From: Planococcus ruber
Lineage (GTDB): Bacteria; Bacillota; Bacilli; Bacillales_A; Planococcaceae
Length of the DNA stretch: 64,000 bases
Direction: 5' to 3'
Assembly (NCBI RefSeq): GCF_022819085.1
Contig: NZ_JALHAG010000004.1
Location: forward strand, 372,001-436,000
The first letter of the stretch is position 1. Every line of letters begins with the position of its first letter. The notes beneath the pieces are model-generated. The model saw only the letters and a program-made list of their open reading frames with translations, was not told the origin of the DNA and made no database searches. This document shows, piece after piece, positions 55,078-63,924 of the stretch. The translations under genes and the position numbers were made by a program.

Positions 55078-55575
55078 GCAACCTATACCGATGTTTACAC
55101 GATGCTCCGGAATTTATATGCCCGTATGCCGGAAACGAAAGAACGGCAGTTGACAGCCAAACATTTCTCTTTTAATACCGAAGGCGGACGGTGCGAACAT
55201 TGCCAAGGGCTCGGCTATCTCCAATGGGAACAGACGCTAACGACGTTGTCAGGAGGCGAAGGACAGCGCTTGAAACTCTAAAAAGAGCTGAACAAGCCGG
55301 CGAAAGGTCCGACGCTTTATATTCTGGATGAGCCGTCGTCCGGGCTCCATCCGAATGACGTCAAGCAATTGCTGGTGCTGTTGAATAAACTCGTCGATGC
55401 TGGCCATACGGTGATCATTGTCGAGCACAATACGGAAATGATCCAAGAATCCGATTGGGTCATTGATATGGGGCCGGAAGGAGGTGATGCGGGCGGGGAC
55501 ATCGTAGCCATCGGTACGCCGGAGCAAATCGCGGCAAATCCCGCTTCATTTACTGGAAATTTTTTAACCGTTTAA
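55078..55575 (+). pseudogene. Decayed UvrA (excinuclease ABC subunit A) C-terminal remnant
   Basis: Translation from 55078 reads ATYTDVYTMLRNLYARMPET, zinc-finger half CEHCQG, then jumps straight to LSGGEGQRLKL, a TAA stop at 55279-55281, and continues in the same frame as [37 protein letters not shown] and FLTV to 55575. So it lacks the N-terminal two thirds, has an internal deletion of the rest of the zinc-finger module, and one in-frame nonsense codon. The Walker B (ILDEPSSGL) and signature are still readable. It looks like a UvrA2-type paralogue rather than the housekeeping uvrA. Confidence 0.88.
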
Positions 55576-55703
55576 CGGGTATGGATACAGCGTAAAATTG
55601 CTAAAAAAGCAAGTAATTATCCGTTTTTACGGGGGTTAGACTCGGAAAATGGAAAAAAGGGCGAAAAAGCAGTTGATGAAAATTGGAAAAAGGAGCGGTC
55701 GAA

Positions 55704-56093
55704 ATGGCACATGAACTCTGGATCAATCTGCCGGTAAAAGACTTAAAAAAGTCGCGTGAATTCTTTAAAATGCTTGGATTTAAACTGAATGAGCGGTTTG
55801 CTGATAGTGAGGATATGGCAGGATTAGTGATTGGCGACCACCAAGTGATGGTTATGCTGTTTCCGGAAGCGACATTCCAATCATTTACAGGAAGCCCCGT
55901 AGCAGATCCGCAGCAAGGAAGCGAAGTTTTATTGTCCATATCCATGAATTCACAGCGGGAAGTCCGTGAAATGACCGAAAAAGCAAAAAATGCAGGTGGA
56001 AAGGTTTTTGCCGAGCCTGGAGAACGAAACGGCATATATGGAGCGGGATTCTGCGATTTGGATGGGCACCGGTGGAATTTACTGATCATGTAG
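55704..56093 (+). CDS. VOC family (glyoxalase/bleomycin resistance-like) protein
   Basis: 129 aa with two VOC repeats: ELWINLPVKDLKKSREFFKM at the N terminus and the C-terminal half ending GFCDLDGHRWNLLIM. Family members use a metal site for isomerisation, thiol transfer or drug sequestration; this one resembles the YdeN-like single-domain group with no known substrate. AAAGGAGCGG before ATG 55704. Confidence 0.82.
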   Translation: MAHELWINLPVKDLKKSREFFKMLGFKLNERFADSEDMAGLVIGDHQVMVMLFPEATFQSFTGSPVADPQQGSEVLLSISMNSQREVREMTEKAKNAGGKVFAEPGERNGIYGAGFCDLDGHRWNLLIM

Positions 56094-56118
56094 CAAGTTA
56101 TGCTGAAGAACGAAATAA

Positions 56119-56174
56119 AATCCTCAAGCGCATGGTCAGCCGATGCCGATTAACAAACCCGACGCTTGAGGATT
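56119..56174. repeat. 12-bp inverted repeat after the VOC gene
   Basis: AATCCTCAAGCG at 56119-56130 and CGCTTGAGGATT at 56163-56174, 32-nt loop, no clear T run. Likely the 3' structure of the VOC transcript. Confidence 0.5.
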
Positions 56175-56503
<329 letters not shown>

Positions 56504-57391
56504 ATGCATCCAGTGACACCTGCCAACGAGAAACGAACTTTCTTCCAATGGATTAACTTCCTGATTCCTTATCTTTATACCATCGGCATCTTGGCCATTT
56601 TGTTATGGATGGCTGTTGCAGCCATCGCATTGGCTATCGTTACTTTCCGGGACGATCCGGCTTCGTTGCTGATGCTGACAGCAACTGGTACGAGCTCTTC
56701 TGACTTAATCGCTGGAACTTCTTGGCTCGATGTCTTAATTAAACCGATTCTTGCCTCTGATTTCAACCAGATCGTTTTTAAAGGGCTTTTTATGCTGCTG
56801 GTCTGGATGCTGCTCTTTTTGGTCATTCCATTAGCTTTTAGGCGGCTTACGCGGTTTAAATTCTTCAATTTAGAAATTGAAGTTGATGCAGCTGCTCAGA
56901 CGGTCATTGAAACGATTGAAGTCAGTGCCCCGAAAGCGAAGTTAATGGCTTATTTATCGAGTTCAGAAGCAACTGACCGCACAATTGCGCTGTTGGACGC
57001 TGAATCTGCCCAATTTGCTGATGTATTGGCTTATTTTCTGGAAGAAATTCAAGCAGGCTACAAGAAATCGCCTTTGAATACGAATTTTTCCTTCACCGTC
57101 TACACGCATAACCCCCCTGCTGAATTGAACGAGCTGATTGCCGCTTCTCGAGAAGCAAATGCTTCGATCATCAGCAATAAAGCGGATCCGGATAATGTGA
57201 TGAAGAAAAGCTATTTCGTCTATGCGTACCAAAATGCTGAAAGAGAATCCATCACTGTCATTAGCAGCTATACGAGCCTGTTTGATTTATTCGACCAGTA
57301 TCTTTTTGAAACATTGCACCATACAGTCACGAGAAACCAGGAATATTATGAGTTGCTGATTGCTGTTGCGACAATGGATGCAAATGCCTGA
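56504..57391 (+). CDS. Two-helix membrane protein of unknown function
   Basis: 295 aa. Two membrane helices (about residues 18-45 and 85-110) precede a soluble cytoplasmic domain of about 180 residues. TVIETIEVSAPKAKLMAYLSS starts the soluble part, which is alpha/beta in character and may be GAF-like (tentative). ATG at 56504 or GTG at 56501 could start it; neither has a good ribosome site. I do not recognise a family. The soluble domain on a membrane anchor would suit a sensor or a bound regulator. Confidence 0.62.
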   Translation: MHPVTPANEKRTFFQWINFLIPYLYTIGILAILLWMAVAAIALAIVTFRDDPASLLMLTATGTSSSDLIAGTSWLDVLIKPILASDFNQIVFKGLFMLLVWMLLFLVIPLAFRRLTRFKFFNLEIEVDAAAQTVIETIEVSAPKAKLMAYLSSSEATDRTIALLDAESAQFADVLAYFLEEIQAGYKKSPLNTNFSFTVYTHNPPAELNELIAASREANASIISNKADPDNVMKKSYFVYAYQNAERESITVISSYTSLFDLFDQYLFETLHHTVTRNQEYYELLIAVATMDANA

Positions 57392-57450
57392 CCGATTCTT
57401 TTGACCTTATGGCCTTGATGCCTTATGATGAAAAAAAGGAGTGATGTACT

Positions 57451-57639
57451 ATGGTAAGCGCGAATACTCCACTGAAACAGAAAACGGTTAAAGAACGTGC
57501 CGAAAAACGGCTGACATCCATTCGGTCACGCAGCCGGGCCGCTGAAAAACCAAGCATTAAAGGCAATCTCATCCAACCGGTTCACGTCACCAAATCCGAT
57601 GCGTTAGTGAAACGAATTGCTGAACGGAAATCCAATTAA
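57451..57639 (+). CDS. Small basic protein, 62 aa, unknown
   Basis: Strongly basic and Lys/Arg-rich (KERAEKRLTSIRSRSRAAEK), no membrane segment. AAAAGGAG precedes ATG 57451 and a terminator follows. It could bind nucleic acid, judging only by charge. Not recognised. Confidence 0.55.
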   Translation: MVSANTPLKQKTVKERAEKRLTSIRSRSRAAEKPSIKGNLIQPVHVTKSDALVKRIAERKSN

Positions 57640-57642
57640 ACG

Positions 57643-57681
57643 AAACGCCCCTAGACCTGATCCGGTTTAGGGGCGTTTTTG
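57643..57681. terminator. Bidirectional terminator
   Basis: AAACGCCCCTA and TAGGGGCGTTTTT arms with an inner ACC/GGT pair, between convergent genes. Confidence 0.9.
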
Positions 57682-57685
57682 TGGA

Positions 57686-59692
57686 TTAGCTGCTATTGCT
57701 GCGTTTCATGTCGCGGATGGCCTGCACGGATAACCGCACCAGCAAAATGACGCATAGGAACAAGCCTGTGTAGGCTGCCGTATTCAAATACACCGCATAA
57801 GCCGTCTCAATGAACTGGGCAATGGCGAGCAGCGCCGCCGACACCAGTCCGAATGTGATTCCGGTCATCAGGAGCACAAACCGTGAAAACAATTGAACGA
57901 CGAAATTGGCGTTTTGCTTATCGGAAAAGACATCATGGTGCAAGATAATTTTGCCGCTTTCAACCCGTTCCACTAAACGGTCTACGCGTTTTGGCAGCTT
58001 CAAAAGTTCCGGAATTAATACAGCCATTTCGCTTTCGACTTTTTCCTTCGTCGCTTTCGGTTCCGTAAACGGCTTTTTCAGGAACGACGTTTTGTATTTC
58101 TTCGCAAACGTCTTCGCTTCCGTGAACATATCAAAAGTCGGATCGATTAAATGGAGGGTGCCATCGAGCGTGATCAACGACCGCAGCGCGATGCCGACTG
58201 ACGGATAAAACGACAAACCGAAATCTCTGACGACATCAAATAGCGAATGAATGAGTTCAGTTGTCGGAATCCGGTCCACATACGAAATGCGCAGCAGCAA
58301 TTGTCCGATGGCTTGCTCGAACCGGTGGCGGTCGATGTGCTTGTTGTCTTCAACGAGCAAAGTGATCGCATCGTAAATCACGCTGGAATCCCCTTGCTGC
58401 ACGCCTAAGATGAAAAGGTTCAGCCCTTCCTGCTGAGAAGACGCTAAGCGCCCTACTGCCCCGAAATCAAGCAAGATTGGCGATCCATCCCGTTCGTCAA
58501 TGAAAATATTTCCGGGATGCGGATCTGCGTGAAAAATGCCGGAAAACAGCATCTGTTCAAAGAAGGAAAAAAGGATGGTCCGTGCAAATTCTTTTGAATC
58601 GGTGTCAAACCGATCGAAAAGTTCCTGCCCTTGCGCTAGGTTTTTGCCCATGACCTGTTCCATGACGATGAGTTGGCTGTTGCTGTATTCGGTGTAGATG
58701 TGCGGAATTTTCACTTGATAAGGGCTATTTTTTAAGGCGTTTGAAATTTGCACCGTATTGCGGGCTTCGATATCAAAATTGACTTCTTCGCGCAAACCCG
58801 CTGCAAATCCAATGGCGAGCTCTTTAAACCCGAGATTTTCCGCCCATTTGGATTTGCTTGTGACCCATTCGGCGAATTCCACCAGGATGTTCAAGTCGTC
58901 CCGCATAATGCGCTTAATGTCCGGCCGCAGCAGTTTCACGACAACCGGCTGGTGGTTTTTCTTTAAAACCGCTTTATGGACTTGCCCAATCGACGCAGCA
59001 GCAAGCGGCTCCATATCAAAAGAAGAGAAAACATCCTCCATTTTATGGCCTAACGAGTTTTGAAGAATCGTCTGGACTTGCAGCGTTGTGAGCGGTTTGA
59101 CGTTTTGCTGGAGCGTTCCGAGCTCTTCAACGAACACCGGCGGGAAAAGTTCGGTCCGTGTAGAAAGCACCTGGCCGAATTTGATGAAAATCCCCCCGCT
59201 TTGTTCCAGGGTATCCCGGAAGGCAATCGCGAGCTCCCGGTCATTTTCCCGGTGTCTTGCGTATTTCAAGGCCCGTGATATGCCGTTGCGAACGGCAATT
59301 TCCACGACCTGGCTCAACCGTTTCTGCCGTCTCCAACGATGCTGGATGCGTTTCAGGAAGAACTTGCGTCCGGTGATCCGTTCGCCTCTAGATCCTAATT
59401 CGATCGGATCGAATAATTCAAAAAGCAAATACAGGAGCATCGAAATCAGTAAAATACTGCCGATCCAGATGATGGTGCTGACATTGGCGGCGTTTTCCAC
59501 GACGCTTTCGTTCAGGAAATCGGTATAGCGCAAATAGGAATACCAGTAGACAAAAGTGGTAAGCGCCACACCGATCGTGACTGACAGAACGCGTTTCGTG
59601 AAATTCACTTTGGCTCCCATCAGACGGCCGCTGACGAAATAAATGAAGACGGTAATTAATAGGATTTCTGCGAGCAGGATTACATAAACCAA
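57686..59692 (-). CDS. UbiB/AarF (ABC1) atypical kinase-like membrane protein
   Basis: 668 aa, longer than the usual 500-560 because of about 110 residues of N-terminal membrane helices (MVYVILLAEILLITVFIYF and two more) and a C-terminal helical hairpin. The ABC1 motifs are present: GGIFIKFGQVLSTR (KxGQ), AAASIGQVHKA (A-rich loop in place of a P-loop), HADPHPGNIF and LLDFGAVGRL. In other bacteria it supports quinone synthesis or lipid homeostasis as an ATPase. The start is TTG at 59692 with GGAAGGA upstream. Monocistronic. Confidence 0.87.
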   Translation of the reverse strand: MVYVILLAEILLITVFIYFVSGRLMGAKVNFTKRVLSVTIGVALTTFVYWYSYLRYTDFLNESVVENAANVSTIIWIGSILLISMLLYLLFELFDPIELGSRGERITGRKFFLKRIQHRWRRQKRLSQVVEIAVRNGISRALKYARHRENDRELAIAFRDTLEQSGGIFIKFGQVLSTRTELFPPVFVEELGTLQQNVKPLTTLQVQTILQNSLGHKMEDVFSSFDMEPLAAASIGQVHKAVLKKNHQPVVVKLLRPDIKRIMRDDLNILVEFAEWVTSKSKWAENLGFKELAIGFAAGLREEVNFDIEARNTVQISNALKNSPYQVKIPHIYTEYSNSQLIVMEQVMGKNLAQGQELFDRFDTDSKEFARTILFSFFEQMLFSGIFHADPHPGNIFIDERDGSPILLDFGAVGRLASSQQEGLNLFILGVQQGDSSVIYDAITLLVEDNKHIDRHRFEQAIGQLLLRISYVDRIPTTELIHSLFDVVRDFGLSFYPSVGIALRSLITLDGTLHLIDPTFDMFTEAKTFAKKYKTSFLKKPFTEPKATKEKVESEMAVLIPELLKLPKRVDRLVERVESGKIILHHDVFSDKQNANFVVQLFSRFVLLMTGITFGLVSAALLAIAQFIETAYAVYLNTAAYTGLFLCVILLVRLSVQAIRDMKRSNSS

Positions 59693-59774
59693 GGCAACTC
59701 TTCCTTCCCGTTCCGAAATAGCTGATTTGTTTTAACATTTTGTCAGTTTCAGTATAGCAAAATTTGGGGCGAAA

Positions 59775-59800
59775 CAAAAAAACCCTTCACAAAGAAGGGT
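59775..59800 (-). terminator. Terminator after the GNAT gene
   Basis: Minus-strand CCCTTC-TTTGT-GAAGGG then seven T. Confidence 0.88.
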
Positions 59801-59804
59801 CCGT

Positions 59805-60311
59805 TCACTCAATCGGCAATTCATAATAAGGCTCTTCTTGCTGCGTATCGTCAAACCAGCGGTGATCGATGAAGTGAAATCCGAGTTTTTCGAGCACTCG
59901 CTTGGAACTTTCATTAGCAGGATCGGCTGAAGCATAAACGGTGGCAATTCCGGCTTTTTGCCGAGCAAGGCTTAATGCAAGTGCCCCAGCTTCCGTAGCA
60001 TAGCCTTTTCCCCAAAAAGCAGCGGCGAAATGATAGATCAATTCGCTCTTCTCCTCATCTTCCCCTGGATTAAATCCGCATGCTCCGACCAGCTGCCCGG
60101 AATGCCTTTCTATGACCCCAAACACCGTAAGCCCGGTCGTTTCAAAGCACTTCCGGTAAGCATTGATCACAAGCGGCAGCGTTTCTCGGTCGGTGGCTCC
60201 GCCAGACGCTGCCATCACTTCGGGATCGCCCCAAAATTGCATAGCTCCTTCAATATGCTGTTCATTCATCACCACAAGGCCTAAACGCTCTGATTCCGCT
60301 AAAGCCTTCAT
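59805..60311 (-). CDS. GNAT family N-acetyltransferase
   Basis: 168 aa, RimJ/RimL-like. Acetyl-CoA loop in FWGKGYATEAG near residue 100 and the C-terminal NESSKRVLEKLGF near 135 are hallmark motifs. LIYHFAAAFWGKGYATEA is the conserved strand 4-helix 3 region. The acceptor substrate is unknown. Its ATG overlaps the stop of the upstream MBL gene (ATGA), so the two form an operon. Confidence 0.87.
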   Translation of the reverse strand: MKALAESERLGLVVMNEQHIEGAMQFWGDPEVMAASGGATDRETLPLVINAYRKCFETTGLTVFGVIERHSGQLVGACGFNPGEDEEKSELIYHFAAAFWGKGYATEAGALALSLARQKAGIATVYASADPANESSKRVLEKLGFHFIDHRWFDDTQQEEPYYELPIE

Positions 60312-61129
60312 ACGCCGTGCTGTCCCTTTGGCGCAAGCGGTTTTAACTCGCTAATGACGGAGCGGATGGTATGGAGCGTGTCCCATTCCCCTTCAGAGTA
60401 TTGAACGATTGGATAGTTCCCCGGAAAAAGGGCTTCATTGATTTCATTCATGGACAGCCCTTCAGCATCCAGCATGATAATTTTTTCGCTCATCTCACGG
60501 AGTTTGTCCAGCTTTTTCTGGAGAACTTCTTTGCCGTTTGGAAAATAGCCTGCATGGCTGCAGTAAAGGTCCGTGAAGCGATAAGATAATAAAGTCTCAA
60601 GTGAGTCCATTATCTGTTTGACCGATTCAGTGGCCATGGTCACTTTCGTGTGGGGGGACACATACAAATCGCCGCTGAAGAGCCGCCCCGTTTCTTCATT
60701 AACCAAAGACACGTGATCGTGGGCGTGCCCGGGCGTGTAGATGACTTTCCATTCCAGATTGTTGGAATGAATCACTTCTGGAATCGGGGCTGCTTCGAAC
60801 GCTTTTCGCTGTCCCCAGATCATTTGGCGGTATAATGGGTACTTTCCGTCTGCCAAGCAAAGCGGGATGCCTTTTTCATACATCAAGAGCGGCACGCGAA
60901 AGTTTGCTGCAAGAAAGGCGGCATTCCCCGTGTGGTCTTCATGGTTATGCGTAAAAACCACTCGATCAAAATCATGTTCTTCAAAAAAAGACTCGAGTTC
61001 GGTTAAAAGTATTTCAGGGCCTGAATCAATCAGCATGCCATCGACTAAATAGACAAATACTTTTCTTCCGTATTTCTCTATAGTCCCTTCTGCGCAAAAG
61101 ACTCCTTCTTTAACGTAGCTGCTTAACAT
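60308..61129 (-). CDS. Metallo-beta-lactamase fold hydrolase
   Basis: 273 aa. Zinc motif THNHEDHTGN at about residues 59-68, then TPGHAHDHV, GDLYV and a late HAGYF. A C-terminal helical extension starts near 205. The order and spacing fit glyoxalase-II-like MBL proteins. Substrate unknown. AAGGGGG precedes ATG 61129. A copy of the ATGT-N8-ACAT motif lies about 100 bp upstream on the same strand. Confidence 0.83.
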   Translation of the reverse strand: MLSSYVKEGVFCAEGTIEKYGRKVFVYLVDGMLIDSGPEILLTELESFFEEHDFDRVVFTHNHEDHTGNAAFLAANFRVPLLMYEKGIPLCLADGKYPLYRQMIWGQRKAFEAAPIPEVIHSNNLEWKVIYTPGHAHDHVSLVNEETGRLFSGDLYVSPHTKVTMATESVKQIMDSLETLLSYRFTDLYCSHAGYFPNGKEVLQKKLDKLREMSEKIIMLDAEGLSMNEINEALFPGNYPIVQYSEGEWDTLHTIRSVISELKPLAPKGQHGV

Positions 61130-61232
61130 CGTATTCCCCCTTGGAATGCATTTCCTTAATCATACGCATCGCTTTATTTTCTGTCATCTTCTTGAAGCCC
61201 TTCTTTTATTACGTTTTTGTTTTTTTATATTA

Positions 61233-61256
61233 TTTTCCTTATGTAGAAATCTACAA
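61233..61256 (-). promoter_or_regulatory. ATGT-N8-ACAT-like motif, copy 3, before the MBL gene
   Basis: On the minus strand TTGTAGATTTCTACATAAGG, one arm TTGT and one ACAT, with the same AAGG tail as the two longer copies. It is followed by AT-rich sequence containing TAATAT, a possible -10. Confidence 0.5.
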
Positions 61257-61271
61257 TTGACTAATTTCTGC

Positions 61272-61295
61272 AAAAAAGAGAGACCGAAGTCTCCG
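61272..61295 (-). terminator. Terminator of the first Yip1-like gene
   Basis: Minus-strand GGAGAC-TTCG-GTCTC with T run. It is nearly the same as the terminator of the second copy. Confidence 0.85.
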
Positions 61296-61928
61296 TTAAA
61301 AACCGGCTAACGCAAAAACGAGCAGAATAAATACGTAAGTCATGATCACCCACATGACGGCGCTCGGTACAAGCAAAGTCAAAAATCCTTTCCAAGTCGC
61401 CATCCGGTGGGCTTCTGCTATCGCTTTGCTTTGGATTACGATGCTCCAAAGGCTCGTAGCCATCAAAATCACAAAATAGGCTGCGTACAAAAAGACATTA
61501 AACGGATCCTCCTTTGGCGTTAGCGACAGGAAAATTTCGGGGGCAATGATCCAGAAAAACAATATGAGCGGAAGCAGCCAAATCTGCGGAATCAATCCGG
61601 CAATCACCGCTTTAAAAACGTCTTTATAAGCAGCTGAACCTTTCATTATTTTCCCGAACCATAAATAAAGGACCGACATAAAAGCGGATGCGATTAAAAG
61701 CAGAACTGGAGCCATGACAAAAGCAAATAACAGTGCTGCCCCCAATGGCAATTCAAGCATGGCGGATTGGGACAGGCTGATAAATCCGGCGCTAATGCCT
61801 GCCAAATAAAGCAAAAAGAAAAAATAAGGCCATGCTTTAGTCACCAGGACCCAGCGAATCGCCTCGCGAGTATGCAGCCAGATGGCTGTAAATGGATTGA
61901 GTTGCTGTTCTTTCTCAAGTTTATCCAT
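61296..61928 (-). CDS. Yip1-like five-helix membrane protein, copy A
   Basis: 210 aa with a short hydrophilic start (MDKLEKEQQLNPFTAIWLHT) and five membrane helices. The N-PF-x-(A/S)-(I/V)-W-L-x-TR motif and the SKAIAEAHR(M)-W-KGF segment near residue 180 are shared with copy B. It fits the Yip1/YIF1 superfamily; the bacterial role is unknown. ATG 61928 has AAGGAG 8 nt upstream; the ATG at 61952 lacks one. It follows copy B. Confidence 0.78.
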   Translation of the reverse strand: MDKLEKEQQLNPFTAIWLHTREAIRWVLVTKAWPYFFFLLYLAGISAGFISLSQSAMLELPLGAALLFAFVMAPVLLLIASAFMSVLYLWFGKIMKGSAAYKDVFKAVIAGLIPQIWLLPLILFFWIIAPEIFLSLTPKEDPFNVFLYAAYFVILMATSLWSIVIQSKAIAEAHRMATWKGFLTLLVPSAVMWVIMTYVFILLVFALAGF

Positions 61929-61960
61929 TCCCTGCACTCCTTCCGTATTCATTTAATAAA

Positions 61961-61982
61961 AAAAGAGACCGAAGTCTCTTAG
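61961..61982 (-). terminator. Terminator of the second Yip1-like gene
   Basis: Minus-strand AGAGAC-TTCG-GTCTCT with eight T, a UUCG tetraloop, overlapping the stop codon. Confidence 0.9.
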
Positions 61983-62632
61983 AGTGAAGCGGTGCCGATA
62001 AGAATCATAAAAATAATAACCATAAATGCGATTACAATTATTCCAATGATGAGCGATGGAATGAGCAAGGTGAAAAATCCTTTCCAGCTTGAAAAACGAT
62101 GCGCTTCCCCAATTGCCTTGCTTTGGATCACAATGCCCCAAATCGTCACAATCGCTAAAATCACGGCGAAAATGGCCATAAAGAAAATTGCGCCATTAGA
62201 AGCTGATTCGCTGCCCGCGAAAAATAAATCAGGTGAAACAATCATCAAAATGAGGAACAGTGGCAGCAGCCAGATTTGCGGAATCATGGAAGTGGCAACC
62301 GCTTTGAACAATTCGATGTAAGTCCCTGTTCCTTTAAACAGTTTCCCGACGAGCAAATAGATGCCGGACATAATGGCGATTCCAATCGCGACAGCAATCG
62401 GCGAAATAATCGCACTCCCAACGATTAATATCCCGATAGGAATCCCGATATCATCCGTTCCTTGGTACAGGCTGACAAAAGTACTGGTGATTCCCGTAAG
62501 CAAAATGAGCAGAAAAACATAGACCATCGATTTTTCTTCAATGACATAGCGCACCGTGTTCCGTGTGTTCAACCACACGGATAAAAATGGATTGAGTTTG
62601 CTGTTGTAAGTCGTTTCGTGCTGTTCATTCAT
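61979..62632 (-). CDS. Yip1-like five-helix membrane protein, copy B
   Basis: 217 aa, paralogue of copy A along its length: NPFLSVWLNTRNTVRYV at the start, PQIWLLPLFLILMIVSPDLFF in the middle and SKAIGEAHRFSSWKGFF near the end, each with a counterpart in copy A. ATG 62632 has GAGGGGG 8 nt upstream. A 32-bp operator-like motif lies about 120 bp upstream. The two genes arose by tandem duplication. Confidence 0.78.
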   Translation of the reverse strand: MNEQHETTYNSKLNPFLSVWLNTRNTVRYVIEEKSMVYVFLLILLTGITSTFVSLYQGTDDIGIPIGILIVGSAIISPIAVAIGIAIMSGIYLLVGKLFKGTGTYIELFKAVATSMIPQIWLLPLFLILMIVSPDLFFAGSESASNGAIFFMAIFAVILAIVTIWGIVIQSKAIGEAHRFSSWKGFFTLLIPSLIIGIIVIAFMVIIFMILIGTASL

Positions 62633-62749
62633 AAGACTTCCCCCTCTATTCTCTATAATCTTTATACGTAATATAGCCATATCGGTTTCAAATAAAATAG
62701 AAATCTTTTGCTTTTGAAGTTCTTGATTGCGCTTTTTTGGGTTTTATTT

Positions 62750-62781
62750 ATAAACCTTATGTAATATTCTACATGTATTTC
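62750..62781 (-). promoter_or_regulatory. 32-bp ATGT-N8-ACAT motif, copy 2, before the Yip1-like genes
   Basis: On the minus strand ATGT-AGAATATT-ACAT with the flanks GAAATAC and AAGGTTTAT shared with the copy at 25762-25793; only the 4-bp centre differs. TATAAA directly after it may be a -10. Confidence 0.55.
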
Positions 62782-62791
62782 TGAAAAACCA

Positions 62792-63304
62792 TCAGTTGCA
62801 CTTTATTTTTTCGAATAAAATCCTTAAAGCTTCTTCCGATGATGTAGCAATAACGGTCTTATCAGGACAAGCATGAAATTTCTTTACGAATACGGGCTTC
62901 ATCTTCTCTTCAAAGTAGCGATTCCAGGTAAACATCTTCTGGAGCATCTTGAATGTCGGTTTATAATTTGCGCTCTCTGCTCCCGCTATTTGTTTTAAGA
63001 AACGTTTGATAATGCGTCTCTTCCGCTCTTTTAATGGGATATCTAAAAAAATTATCCAATCTGCCTGATCGATCGCGGCGTCCGTCCAATCCATATGGAC
63101 CCCTTCAACGATCCATTCCGGCCACATCAATGCTTCGGCTAAATGAGCATTCCTTTGCTCTTCTGAGTTCCGAATATCACCGCCCGGTGCACGTTTCCAG
63201 ACAAAATTATCCGTCTCGAAATGGTGCAGACCCAGTTCAGTCGCCAAATGTTTTGCCAATGTTGTTTTTCCGCTGCCTACCGAACCTGTTATGTAGATTT
63301 TCAA
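62792..63304 (-). CDS. P-loop NTPase, adenylate kinase-related (FlaR/topology modulation type)
   Basis: 170 aa. Walker A GSVGSGKTT at residues 7-15, then ETDNFVWKR and WIVEGVH near 64, and a lid-like basic stretch (KERKRRIIKRFLKQ) near 92. It fits the AAA_17/FlaR group annotated as DNA topology modulation protein, though the real activity is probably a small-molecule kinase. The start is TTG at 63304; the ribosome site is poor. Confidence 0.78.
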   Translation of the reverse strand: MKIYITGSVGSGKTTLAKHLATELGLHHFETDNFVWKRAPGGDIRNSEEQRNAHLAEALMWPEWIVEGVHMDWTDAAIDQADWIIFLDIPLKERKRRIIKRFLKQIAGAESANYKPTFKMLQKMFTWNRYFEEKMKPVFVKKFHACPDKTVIATSSEEALRILFEKIKCN

Positions 63305-63393
63305 TAATTATCACGCCTTCATGCAGACTTGGCCTTCGCTTTCATTTATTATACCGAAGCGCTTTACGGAAAAAGCGGGTTTGCTGAAAATGG

Positions 63394-63440
63394 GCAAAAA
63401 AATACATGAGCCTAAGAAAATTACGCTTAGGCTCATGTAG
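63394..63440 (-). terminator. Terminator of the SRPBCC gene
   Basis: Minus-strand ACATGAGCCTAAG/CTTAGGCTCATGT stem, 13 bp, then seven T. Confidence 0.92.
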
Positions 63441-63471
63441 TGTTACAATTTTCTCCCAGGACAGTTGATCA

Positions 63472-63924
63472 TTAAGTTTTCGCTGCTTCTGTTTTTACGC
63501 GTTCCATGAATGCATGGATTGTTTCCTCGCGCTTTCTCTTTGATCCTGCTAGCAGCATGGCTTTGCCGGTCATATTGGTGCCTTTATTTGATCCTTCGTA
63601 TATAAATTTCGTCTGGTTATCATCTACTTTTTCGAGCGTATACCGGTACTCCACTTCAAACATGCCGCTCATTTCAAATTTTACCGCTTTATGCTTGCGC
63701 TCAGGCGTGTCATCGAATGCAATCGTTTCGACGAGATAGCTTTCGAGCTGGCTGCCCGCATAATAGCTTTGCGAATGTTTGGCGCCTAGCGTATCGTCTT
63801 CTTTTTCCAGCAACAGATGCTCTTCCACTTTCGGCATGATTCTTTTGACGTTCCGGTCCATGAATAATTGCCAGACCTGTTCAATAGGTGCATCGATGAG
63901 GATTTCTTTTTTCCACTTGGCCAC
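63472..63924 (-). CDS. SRPBCC (START-like) domain protein
   Basis: 150 aa polyketide-cyclase/START fold. The N-terminal KEILIDAPIEQVWQLFMD is the standard first strand and helix; TLEKVDDNQTKFIYEGS is the central strand pair, and the last helix is FMERVKTEAAK. The fold binds hydrophobic ligands; the ligand here is unknown. GTG at 63924 has AAAGGAG 8 nt upstream; longer frames lack a site. Nothing further is recognised in 63925-64000. Confidence 0.82.
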   Translation of the reverse strand: MAKWKKEILIDAPIEQVWQLFMDRNVKRIMPKVEEHLLLEKEDDTLGAKHSQSYYAGSQLESYLVETIAFDDTPERKHKAVKFEMSGMFEVEYRYTLEKVDDNQTKFIYEGSNKGTNMTGKAMLLAGSKRKREETIHAFMERVKTEAAKT

